From: Azomonas tarimensis
GTDB taxonomy: Bacteria; Pseudomonadota; Gammaproteobacteria; Pseudomonadales; Pseudomonadaceae
Direction: 5' to 3'
Assembly (NCBI RefSeq): GCF_042648805.1
Contig: NZ_JBHRXZ010000017.1
Location: 124,001-188,000, forward strand
Length of the DNA: 64,000 nt
Both the position numbers and the translations under genes were made by a program. The notes beneath the pieces were generated by a model. The model did not search any database, was not told the DNA's origin, and worked only from the letters and a program-made list of their open reading frames with translations. Positions within the stretch are counted from its first letter, which is position 1, and the number at the start of each line of letters is the position of its first letter. Below, piece after piece: positions 54,543 to 62,435 of this stretch.

Positions 54543-56324
54543 CTAGCGCTGCTCGCTCATGGGCGTTACCCGCAGGACTTCGTCGATGCTGGTCTGTCCG
54601 GCGGCGACCTTTTGCGCGCCCGACAGGCGCAGGCTGCGCATGCCGTCCTTGAACGCCTGGCGGCGTAGGGCGAGGAGGTCGGTGTCGGCGGTGATCAGCG
54701 GCTTGAGCGCGTCGTCCATCAGCATGATCTCGTAGACCCCGGCACGTCCGCGATAACCCGTGTCGCGGCACTCGCTGCAGCCGACCGGCCGATGCGCCTG
54801 GGTCGGCAGCGGCGCGCTCCAGGGGCGGGTGAGGTCGTGCCAGGCGTCTTCGGCCAGTTCGGTGGGTGCCTTGCAGTGCGGGCAGAAGGTGCGGACCAGC
54901 CGCTGCGCCATCACCCCGAGCAGGGTCGCCTTGATCAGGTAGTGCGGCACGCCGAGCTCCAGCAGCCGGCTGATGGCGCTGGGCGCATCGTTGGTGTGCA
55001 GGGTCGAGAGCACCAGATGCCCGGTCAGGGCGGCCTGGACGGCCATCTCGGCGGTTTCCAGGTCGCGGATCTCGCCCACCATGATGATGTCCGGGTCCTG
55101 GCGCATCAGGGCGCGCACGCCGCTGGCGAAGGTCAGGTCGATGTTGTGCTGAACCTGCATCTGGTTGAAGGCCGGCTCGATCATCTCGATGGGGTCTTCG
55201 ATGGTGCAGACGTTCACCTCGCTGGTGGCGAGCTGCTTGAGTGTGGTGTAGAGGGTGGTGGTCTTGCCCGAGCCGGTGGGCCCGGTGACGAGAATGATGC
55301 CGTTGGGCTGGCTTGTCATCTGCCGCCAGCGACGCAGGTCGTCGGCGGAAAAGCCCAGCTGGTCGAAGCTTTTCAGCAACACTTCCGGGTCGAAGATGCG
55401 CATCACCATCTTCTCGCCAAAGGCGGTGGGCAGGGTCGACAGGCGCAGCTCCACCTCGCCGCCATCCGGGGTGCGGGTCTTGATCCGGCCATCCTGGGGC
55501 TTGCGCTTTTCCGCCACGTTCATCCGGCCAAGGGTCTTCAGGCGGCTGATGACCGCCATGGTCACCTGCGGCGGGAACTGATAGACGTTGTGCAGCACCC
55601 CGTCGATGCGAAAGCGTACGGTGCCCGCCTCCCGGCGCGGCTCGATGTGGATGTCGCTGGCGCGTTGCTGATAGGCGTACTGGAACAGCCAGTCGACGAT
55701 ATTGACGATGTGCGCGTCGTTGGCGTCGGGCTCCTGATCGCTGGCACCGAGGCTGGTGAGCTGCTCGAAGTTGCCGACCCCGCTGATCTTCTCGCCGGAG
55801 GCACTGGCGCCCCTGACCGAGCGGGCCAAACGGTAGAACTCGACGGTGAAGCGCTGGATGTCGACCGGATTGGCGATCACCCGCTTGATCGGTCGCTTCA
55901 ATACATGAGTCAGGTTCGCTTCCCAGCTGTTGACGAAGGGCTGGGCACTGGCAATGGTCACGGCGTCCGGGGTCGCTGCCACGGCGAGAATGCGGTGCCG
56001 CTGGGCAAAGGCAAAGGACATCAGCGGAGTGACGGCGGCGACGTCGATCTTCAGGGGGTCGATGCGCAGGTAGGGCTGGCCGGCAAATTCGGCCAGCCAC
56101 CGGCTCAGGGTTTCCAGGTCCAGCTTGCGGCCCGGATGGTGACGGTCCTCGAGCTGCTGTCCAGCGAGAAACTCCAGGGGATGCTGCTGATTGTGGACCG
56201 CGCTGCGGCGAACCGCGTGGCAATGCTCGGCGGTTTCCTGGTCGATCCTTCCGTCGGCGACCAGGGCCCTCAGCAGATCGGCGAGTTCGAGGCTGCGGTC
56301 GGCGTACGAGACTTGGCTGGACAT
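54543..56324 (-). CDS. GspE/PilB-type secretion or pilus ATPase, orphan
   Basis: The 593-residue protein has a GspE N-terminal domain (about 1-160) and a secretion ATPase domain: Walker A GPTGSGKTTT, Asp box in CTIEDPIEM, Walker B in DPDIIMVGEIRD and His box in HLVLSTLHTNDAPSAISRL (in part). A zinc site CPHC and CSEC follows. These features place it with type II secretion GspE and type IV pilus PilB motors. No other secretion or pilus gene is adjacent, so its partner apparatus must be elsewhere. The ATG lies 42 bases after the CYTH-CHAD gene ends. Confidence 0.88.
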   Translation of the reverse strand: MSSQVSYADRSLELADLLRALVADGRIDQETAEHCHAVRRSAVHNQQHPLEFLAGQQLEDRHHPGRKLDLETLSRWLAEFAGQPYLRIDPLKIDVAAVTPLMSFAFAQRHRILAVAATPDAVTIASAQPFVNSWEANLTHVLKRPIKRVIANPVDIQRFTVEFYRLARSVRGASASGEKISGVGNFEQLTSLGASDQEPDANDAHIVNIVDWLFQYAYQQRASDIHIEPRREAGTVRFRIDGVLHNVYQFPPQVTMAVISRLKTLGRMNVAEKRKPQDGRIKTRTPDGGEVELRLSTLPTAFGEKMVMRIFDPEVLLKSFDQLGFSADDLRRWRQMTSQPNGIILVTGPTGSGKTTTLYTTLKQLATSEVNVCTIEDPIEMIEPAFNQMQVQHNIDLTFASGVRALMRQDPDIIMVGEIRDLETAEMAVQAALTGHLVLSTLHTNDAPSAISRLLELGVPHYLIKATLLGVMAQRLVRTFCPHCKAPTELAEDAWHDLTRPWSAPLPTQAHRPVGCSECRDTGYRGRAGVYEIMLMDDALKPLITADTDLLALRRQAFKDGMRSLRLSGAQKVAAGQTSIDEVLRVTPMSEQR

Positions 56325-56366
56325 GGATTCCCTTGGCGGTGACGGAGTGGTCGGCGCCCGACGAGG

Positions 56367-57725
56367 TTATTTCATCAGTTCCCGGAATGCCTTGAGCGTC
56401 CACAGGGTCCTTGCCTGTTCGGCCAGGGCTTCGAACTGAACGCCCTGCTCGGCCAGCGCGTGGAGCTTGGCCAGCTCGCCGAACAGGCGATCGGCTTCGC
56501 TCAGCACCAGCGTACTGCGCGCCAGGCGCAGCCAGACGAGCATGCGTTCCAAGCGCGGCAGTTGCTCTGACTGTAGCTGCTCGGGCTGATGCCCGTAGCG
56601 ATCCAGGCGCAGCGCCTGGGCTTCTTCGGCGAGCGTACGGGGTAGCCATTTGCCGATCACCGCCTCGCCCTGGCGATCGCCACGTGCATTGCGTCCAATG
56701 GTCCAGCCGCGGGTAAGCAGCCAGTGGGCAATCTGCAGGGACAGCAGGCCCCAGCGCGGCTGCTCCAGTTCGCCGGCGAAGCGTTGCGGGGCGCTCTGGC
56801 GTATGGCGTCGTCCCCCTGGCCGGCCACCACGATCGGCCGCCACTCCAGGATCAGCGCATCCAGGCCTTCGCGTAGCGCACGGCTGCTGGCGCGCGGCGC
56901 GGCAGAACCCAGGCTGGCGAGCAGGGCACGCAGGTCGATGAGCTGTTGCAGCCAGTCGACCAGCAGCGTCCAGTGCCCGTTGAAGCGATACTGCTCGGCC
57001 AGTCGCTGGCTCGTGCCGAGCAACTGCCAGGCGAGGGTGGCGAAAACCCGGTCAAGGGAGTCGCCGGGTCCTGGGGCGACAGGCGCCGGACGCAGCCTGT
57101 AGCCTGCTGGATCATGCAGGCGGTAGCCGCGTTCGGCCTTGCTGATGTCGCAGGGCATCAGCGGCAGGTCAGCGGCCAGTTCGATAGCCAGCTCCAGCAG
57201 TGCCACCGGCTCCCCCTGGCGCAGCTCCAGTTCGAGTTCGCAGATCTCTTCCTCGCTATCGCCAGAGACCACCCGGCCCAGGTCCAGCGCCGCTTCGATA
57301 ACCACCCGGGCCTTGCCGCGGCCCCAGGCGATGTCGGCCTTTTCTCGAACGAAGTCGGTGCGAAAGATCGGTGCCAGGCGGTTTTTGTCCAGCGTCGCCA
57401 GGGCTGCCGGCCAGCAGCTGTCGTCCAGCTTCGACAGGTCCAGTTCCGGGCGCTCCAGATACCAGTCCCACTCGTTGCGCTCGGACAGTCCGGCGACGCT
57501 CTGGCCGCGGCTCTTGAGGGTCTGGATGGAGGTCTCGCCATCGCGCCGCAGGCGCAGGGCGACGCATGCCGCGGATAATTCGCGGTCAGGCGTGTCGTAG
57601 TACTGATTGAAGAGTTCGTGCCGTTGCCAGCCGCTCTTGCTGCGTTTCTTGAGTAGCGGGTGCTGACGCAGGGCAGAGAGGGTATCGCGGCTGGCGCGTA
57701 GCTTGATTTCGGTTTCTTTGTGCAT
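56367..57725 (-). CDS. CYTH and CHAD domain protein (triphosphatase, YgiF-like)
   Basis: The 452-residue cytosolic protein has an N-terminal CYTH domain (about 1-205) with the ExExK motif as ETEIK at residues 4-8, basic tunnel residues and CELELELRQG. A C-terminal CHAD domain (about 225-450) is helical and rich in Arg/His. CYTH enzymes hydrolyse inorganic triphosphate, and CHAD domains bind polyphosphate. It is divergent from the PhoU-like/Pit pair with 88 bases between starts. Confidence 0.88.
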   Translation of the reverse strand: MHKETEIKLRASRDTLSALRQHPLLKKRSKSGWQRHELFNQYYDTPDRELSAACVALRLRRDGETSIQTLKSRGQSVAGLSERNEWDWYLERPELDLSKLDDSCWPAALATLDKNRLAPIFRTDFVREKADIAWGRGKARVVIEAALDLGRVVSGDSEEEICELELELRQGEPVALLELAIELAADLPLMPCDISKAERGYRLHDPAGYRLRPAPVAPGPGDSLDRVFATLAWQLLGTSQRLAEQYRFNGHWTLLVDWLQQLIDLRALLASLGSAAPRASSRALREGLDALILEWRPIVVAGQGDDAIRQSAPQRFAGELEQPRWGLLSLQIAHWLLTRGWTIGRNARGDRQGEAVIGKWLPRTLAEEAQALRLDRYGHQPEQLQSEQLPRLERMLVWLRLARSTLVLSEADRLFGELAKLHALAEQGVQFEALAEQARTLWTLKAFRELMK

Positions 57726-57813
57726 GTGCCGGGTGGGCCTAGAATCGTTCTGATAGAATCCGCGTCCCTTACAGGACCACAGCCAAGTTCTTGACGTCCG
57801 GAGTCATTTCGCT

Positions 57814-58491
57814 ATGCCGATCAATTCCTTTGTCAGCCTGTTCGGCCGCTCGCCGATCGGTCCGATGCAACAGCACATGGCCAAGGCCCACGAGTGCGCC
57901 GCCAATCTGGTTCCGCTATTCGAAGCGGTGATTGCCGAGGACTGGCAGCAGGTCGAACGGATTCAGCGGGAAATGGCCGACCTGGAAAACGAGGCGGACA
58001 AGCTCAAGAAGAACGTGCGACAGCACCTGCCGAAAAGTCTGTTCCTACCGGTGCCGCGCTCGGATCTGCTGGATTTGCTGAGTGTACAGGACAAAGTCGC
58101 CAATCGTGCCAAGGATATCGCCGGGCTGATCCTGGGCCGTTGCATGACGGTTCCCGCTGGCATTCAGCCCCTGATGCTGGCGTTCGTGCAGCGCAGCGTC
58201 GACGCCAGCGCACAGGCGCTGAAGGCGCTGAACGAACTGGACGAGCTGCTCGAGACCGGCTTCAGCGGGCGCGAAGCCTCGCTGGTGGAGGCGATGGTGC
58301 AGGAGGTCAGCGAGATCGAGCGGGAAACCGACCGGATGCAGATCGAGGTGCGCCGTGAGCTCTACAAGCTGGAAAAGGAGCTGCCGCCTGTGGACGTCAT
58401 CTTCCTCTACACGATCATCGAATGGATCGGTGACGTGGCTGATCGGGCCGAACGCGTCGGCAACCGACTCGAGCAATTGCTGGCGCGCTGA
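57814..58491 (+). CDS. TIGR00153 family PhoU-like phosphate transport regulator
   Basis: The 225-residue all-helical protein belongs to the DUF47/TIGR00153 family related to PhoU. Typical segments are FGRSPIGPMQQHMAKAHECA, DLENEADKLKKNVRQHLPKS and FLYTIIEWIGDVADRAERVGN. Members lie upstream of Pit phosphate transporters, as here (36 bases apart), and are thought to modulate them. The ATG at 57814 is 88 bases from the divergent CYTH-CHAD start. Confidence 0.9.
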   Translation: MPINSFVSLFGRSPIGPMQQHMAKAHECAANLVPLFEAVIAEDWQQVERIQREMADLENEADKLKKNVRQHLPKSLFLPVPRSDLLDLLSVQDKVANRAKDIAGLILGRCMTVPAGIQPLMLAFVQRSVDASAQALKALNELDELLETGFSGREASLVEAMVQEVSEIERETDRMQIEVRRELYKLEKELPPVDVIFLYTIIEWIGDVADRAERVGNRLEQLLAR

Positions 58492-58527
58492 GCGCCGGCC
58501 GTCCTGTAGCCCTCACGGATTGTTCTT

Positions 58528-59790
58528 ATGTCTATGATTGCGGATTACGGCTTTCTGCTTCTGGCGTTGGCCTGTCTCTTTGGTTTCTTCATGGCCTGGG
58601 GTGTGGGGGCCAACGATGTCGCCAACGCCATGGGCACCTCGGTTGGCTCGCGTGCGCTGACCATCAAGCAGGCGATCCTGATCGCCATGGTGTTCGAGTT
58701 CCTGGGTGCCTATCTGGCCGGTGGCGAGGTCACCCAGACGATCAAGGGCGGCCTGGTCGACGCCAACGTGATCTCCCCTGACCTGATGGTGCTGGGGATG
58801 ATGTCGGCGCTGCTGGCCGCCGGCACCTGGTTGTTCATCGCCTCGCTGAAGGGCTGGCCGGTATCCACCACCCATTCGATCATCGGCGCCGTGGTGGGCT
58901 TTGCCGCCGTCGGCGTGTCCATGGAGGCGGTGCACTGGGCCGGGCTGGGGCCGATCGCCGCGAGTTGGGTGGTGTCGCCAGTGCTGTCTGGGGTGGTGTC
59001 CTTTCTGCTGTTCATGAGCGTGCAGAAGCTGATCATCGATACCGAGGAGCCGTTCCGCAACGCCAAGCGCTTCGTGCCGCTGTACATGTTCGCCACGGGC
59101 TTCATGGTCGCCGTCATGACCATCTCCCGGGGTCTCAAGCATGTCGGGCTGGATCTCAGCCCCGCCCAGAGCTTCGTGCTGTCGATGGGAGTGGGCGTGC
59201 TGGTGATGCTGCTCGGCATCGCGCTGCTCAGCCGCATTCGCATCGATGCCGAGGCGGACAAGAGCTTTCACTACGCCAGCGTGGAGAAGGTCTTTGCCGT
59301 CCTCATGATCTTCACCGCCTGCTCGATGGCCTTTGCCCACGGCTCCAACGACGTGGCCAACGCCGTCGGTCCGCTGGCGGCGGTGGTGGAGGTGATCCAG
59401 TCCGGTGGCGAGGCCGTGGGTGCCCAGGCCGTGCTGCCGCCGTGGGTGCTGCTGCTCGGTGCCATCGGCATCGTCGTCGGCCTTGGCACCTACGGCTACA
59501 AGGTGATCGCGACCATCGGCAAGGGCATTACCGAGCTGACCCCGAGCCGCGGCTTTGCCGCCGAACTGGCCACCGCGACCACCGTGGTCGGGGCCTCCGC
59601 CATCGGCCTGCCTGTCTCCACCACCCATACGCTGGTCGGCGCGGTGCTCGGTATCGGCATCGCCCGGGGCATCGGGGCACTGAACCTGGGGGTGGTGGGG
59701 TCGATCTTCATGTCCTGGCTGATCACCCTGCCGGCCGGCGCAGGTCTCTCGATCCTCTACTTCTTCATACTCCAGGCGATCTTCCTCTGA
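58528..59790 (+). CDS. pitA: Low-affinity inorganic phosphate transporter, Pit family
   Basis: Pit proteins import metal-phosphate complexes by proton symport. The 420-residue protein has about ten membrane helices and the two signature repeats GANDVANAMGTSVGS near residue 30 and GSNDVANAVGPLAAVVE near residue 275. SWPVSTTH-like motifs (KGWPVSTTHSIIGA and GLPVSTTHTLVGA) mark the inverted repeat design. It is probably co-transcribed with the PhoU-like gene and ends at a strong terminator. The gene symbol is by family. Confidence 0.93.
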   Translation: MSMIADYGFLLLALACLFGFFMAWGVGANDVANAMGTSVGSRALTIKQAILIAMVFEFLGAYLAGGEVTQTIKGGLVDANVISPDLMVLGMMSALLAAGTWLFIASLKGWPVSTTHSIIGAVVGFAAVGVSMEAVHWAGLGPIAASWVVSPVLSGVVSFLLFMSVQKLIIDTEEPFRNAKRFVPLYMFATGFMVAVMTISRGLKHVGLDLSPAQSFVLSMGVGVLVMLLGIALLSRIRIDAEADKSFHYASVEKVFAVLMIFTACSMAFAHGSNDVANAVGPLAAVVEVIQSGGEAVGAQAVLPPWVLLLGAIGIVVGLGTYGYKVIATIGKGITELTPSRGFAAELATATTVVGASAIGLPVSTTHTLVGAVLGIGIARGIGALNLGVVGSIFMSWLITLPAGAGLSILYFFILQAIFL

Positions 59791-59797
59791 TGCCTGC

Positions 59798-59823
59798 CGA
59801 ACCCCGCCCTCCGGCGGGGTTCG
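59798..59823 (+). terminator. Intrinsic terminator after the Pit gene
   Basis: CGAACCCCGCC (59798-59808) and GGCGGGGTTCG (59813-59823) form a perfect 11-base-pair stem with loop CTCC, followed by TGTTT, 8 bases after the stop. Confidence 0.75.
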
Positions 59824-59895
59824 TGTTTGCGGGCCTTGGAAAGCTGCCCCTTTCGTGTTTCCCTGACTGCAGATTTCTGCCTCTGGAGGACACCG

Positions 59896-61056
59896 GTGAC
59901 CTTTCCTTCCCTCAAGGAGCAGTTCGCGGCGCTGATCGCCGCGCCCTCGGTAAGTTGCACCCAGCCCGACTGGGACCAGAGCAACCATCTGGTGATCGAG
60001 CGTCTGGCCCAGTGGCTGGGGGACCTCGGGTTTCGCTGCGAGACTCAGGAGATCGCCCCGGGCAAGTTCAATCTGCTGGCCTCCTATGGCAGTGGTCCCG
60101 GCGGACTGGTGCTGGCGGGCCACAGCGATACCGTTCCTTTCGACGCCGCGCGCTGGACCGCCAACCCGTTGCTGCTGCGCGAAGCGGATGACCGCTGGTA
60201 CGGCCTGGGCAGCTGCGACATGAAGGGTTTCTTCCCGCTGGTCATCGAGGCCGTACGGCCGCTGCTGGAGCATGATTTCCGCCAGCCCCTGCTGATTCTC
60301 GCCACCTGTGACGAGGAGAGCTCCATGAGCGGTGCGCGGGCCCTTGCCGCCGCCGGGCGTCCGCTGGGGCGCGCCGCGGTGATCGGCGAGCCGACCGGAC
60401 TCAAGCCGATCCGCCTGCACAAGGGCGTGATGATGGAACGCATCGACATCGAGGGGCAGAGCGGCCATTCGTCCAACCCGGCCTACGGGCGCAGCGCCCT
60501 CGAGGCGATGCATGGGGCCATGGGGGAGCTGATGGCGCTGCGCGCGCAGTGGCAGCAGCAATACCGCAACCCGATGTTCAACGTGCCCCAGCCCACCCTG
60601 AACCTCGGCTGCATCCATGGTGGCGACAACCCCAACCGCATCTGCGGCCAGTGCGCCCTGGAGTTCGACCTGCGGCCCCTGCCGGGCATGGAGCCGGAGC
60701 AGTTGCGCGCGGCGATCCGCGAGAAGCTTCGCCCGGTAGCCGAGCAGCATGGGGTACGCATCGACTATGCGCCGCTGTTTCCGGCGGTGCCGCCGTTCGA
60801 GGAGCCGGCTACCAGCGAGCTGGTCCGGGTCGCCGAAAAGCTCACAGGTCAGGCGGCCGAGGCGGTGGCATTCGGCACCGAAGCGCCCTATCTTCAGCAG
60901 TTGGGCTGCGAAACCCTGGTGCTTGGCCCAGGCGATATCGCCTGCGCCCATCAACCCGACGAATACCTCGAGCTCTCGCGGATCGAGCCTGGCGTTCGCA
61001 TCCTGCGCAACCTGATCCAACACTATTGCCTGACCAGTCATCACGGCCAGGCTTGA
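59896..61056 (+). CDS. argE: Acetylornithine deacetylase
   Basis: ArgE hydrolyses N-acetylornithine to ornithine. The 386-residue M20-family protein keeps metal and catalytic residues: H and D in LAGHSDTVP, D in GLGSCDMKGFF, the Glu pair in ATCDEESSMSG and the C-terminal His in CAHQPDEYLE. GTG 59896 has TGGAGGA upstream. It sits 14 bases before argA. Since pseudomonads mainly recycle the acetyl group through ArgJ, this may be a supplementary enzyme; a related M20 deacetylase cannot be excluded. Confidence 0.88.
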   Translation: MTFPSLKEQFAALIAAPSVSCTQPDWDQSNHLVIERLAQWLGDLGFRCETQEIAPGKFNLLASYGSGPGGLVLAGHSDTVPFDAARWTANPLLLREADDRWYGLGSCDMKGFFPLVIEAVRPLLEHDFRQPLLILATCDEESSMSGARALAAAGRPLGRAAVIGEPTGLKPIRLHKGVMMERIDIEGQSGHSSNPAYGRSALEAMHGAMGELMALRAQWQQQYRNPMFNVPQPTLNLGCIHGGDNPNRICGQCALEFDLRPLPGMEPEQLRAAIREKLRPVAEQHGVRIDYAPLFPAVPPFEEPATSELVRVAEKLTGQAAEAVAFGTEAPYLQQLGCETLVLGPGDIACAHQPDEYLELSRIEPGVRILRNLIQHYCLTSHHGQA

Positions 61057-61070
61057 GCAAGGCGCTCCGC

Positions 61071-62372
61071 ATGCACGACTACGTCACCTGGCTTCGCCAT
61101 TCCTCGCCCTACATCAATGCCCATCGCGATGGCACCTTTGTGGTCATGTTGCCCGGCGATGGTCTCGAGCACGCCAACTTCACCAATATCGTCCATGACC
61201 TGGTGCTGCTCCACAGCCTGGGCGTGCGTCTGGTCGTGGTGTTCGGCTCACGCCCGCAGATCGCTGCGCGGCTGGCGGCCCGGGGGATCGAGCCGCGCTA
61301 CCACAAGGACCTGCGAATCACCGATGCCGATACCCTGGAGTGCGTGATCGACGCGGTGGGCAGTCTGCGCGTCGCGCTGGAGGCACGGCTGTCGATGGAC
61401 ATGGCCGCCTCGCCGATGCAGGGCGCGCGGTTGCGTGTGGCCAGCGGCAATTTCGTCACGGCGCGGCCCATCGGCGTGGTCGACGGGGTGGACTATCACC
61501 ACACGGGCGAGGTGCGACGGATCGATCGCAAGGGCATCGCCCGGTTGCTCGACGAGCGCACCATAGTGCTGCTTTCCCCGCTGGGTTATTCGCCGACCGG
61601 TGAGATCTTCAACCTTGCCTGCGAGGACGTGGCGACCCGCGCCGCCATCGATCTGAAGGCCGACAAGCTGGTGCTCTACGGCGGCGAGCGGGGCCTGATC
61701 GGCGAGGACGGGCAACTGATCCGCGAACTCAGGCCGCAACAAGTGCCGGTGCATGTGGCCCGGCTGGGCGTCAGCAACTACCAGGCCGAACTGCTCGATG
61801 CTGCGGCCCAGGCCTGTCGTGCCGGGGTGCGCCGCAGTCATCTGGTGAGCTATGTCGACGACGGGGCGCTGCTCAACGAGCTGTTCACCCGCGACGGCGG
61901 CGGTACCCTGGTGGCCCAGGAGCAGTTCGAGCAGTTGCGTGAGGCAACCATCGAGGACGTCGGCGGCCTCATCGATCTGATCACCCCGCTGGAAGAACAG
62001 GGGATCCTGGTCCGTCGATCGAGAGAAGTGCTGGAGCGCGAGATCGGACAATTCAGCATCGTCGAGCGCGACGGACTGATCGTCGCCTGCGCCGCGCTCT
62101 ATCCCATCGCCGGCTCCAGCGCCGGGGAGCTGGCCTGCCTGGCGGTGAGTTCCGAATATCGGCACGGCGGGCGGGGCGACGAGTTGCTCGAGCACATCGA
62201 ACAGCGCGCCCGTCGGCTTGGCCTGAACAGCCTGATCGTGCTTACGACGCGGACCGCCCACTGGTTTCGCGAGCGAGGCTTCGAGCCCAGCAGCGTGGAC
62301 CGGCTGCCTGCCGCCAGGGCGTCGATGTACAACTTCCAGCGCAACTCGAAGATATTCGAGAAGAAGCTCTGA
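61071..62372 (+). CDS. argA: N-acetylglutamate synthase
   Basis: ArgA starts arginine synthesis by acetylating glutamate with acetyl-CoA. The 433-residue protein has an amino-acid-kinase-like N-domain (about 1-280, FRHSSPYINAH-like WLRHSSPYINAHRDGTFVVM in this protein) that binds arginine for feedback. A C-terminal GNAT domain carries GELACLAVSSEYRHGGRGDELL (in part) and FRERGFEP. It follows the argE-like gene by 14 bases and converges with gshA across 63 bases. Confidence 0.95.
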   Translation: MHDYVTWLRHSSPYINAHRDGTFVVMLPGDGLEHANFTNIVHDLVLLHSLGVRLVVVFGSRPQIAARLAARGIEPRYHKDLRITDADTLECVIDAVGSLRVALEARLSMDMAASPMQGARLRVASGNFVTARPIGVVDGVDYHHTGEVRRIDRKGIARLLDERTIVLLSPLGYSPTGEIFNLACEDVATRAAIDLKADKLVLYGGERGLIGEDGQLIRELRPQQVPVHVARLGVSNYQAELLDAAAQACRAGVRRSHLVSYVDDGALLNELFTRDGGGTLVAQEQFEQLREATIEDVGGLIDLITPLEEQGILVRRSREVLEREIGQFSIVERDGLIVACAALYPIAGSSAGELACLAVSSEYRHGGRGDELLEHIEQRARRLGLNSLIVLTTRTAHWFRERGFEPSSVDRLPAARASMYNFQRNSKIFEKKL

Positions 62373-62435
62373 CCGTGGGCAAGGCGCTGAGACAGGGAGG
62401 CTGAGCACCACACTCGCCTCCGCTGCCTGCTGCGC

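Noticed and set aside
54445..56844. 799-residue reading frame overlapping the GspE-type ATPase in another frame
   Set aside because: The GspE frame has every family motif; this one is a proline/arginine-rich shadow.
58513..61044. 843-residue reading frame on the minus strand across the Pit and argE genes
   Set aside because: It is histidine/glycine/glutamine-rich shadow translation of two well-supported genes.
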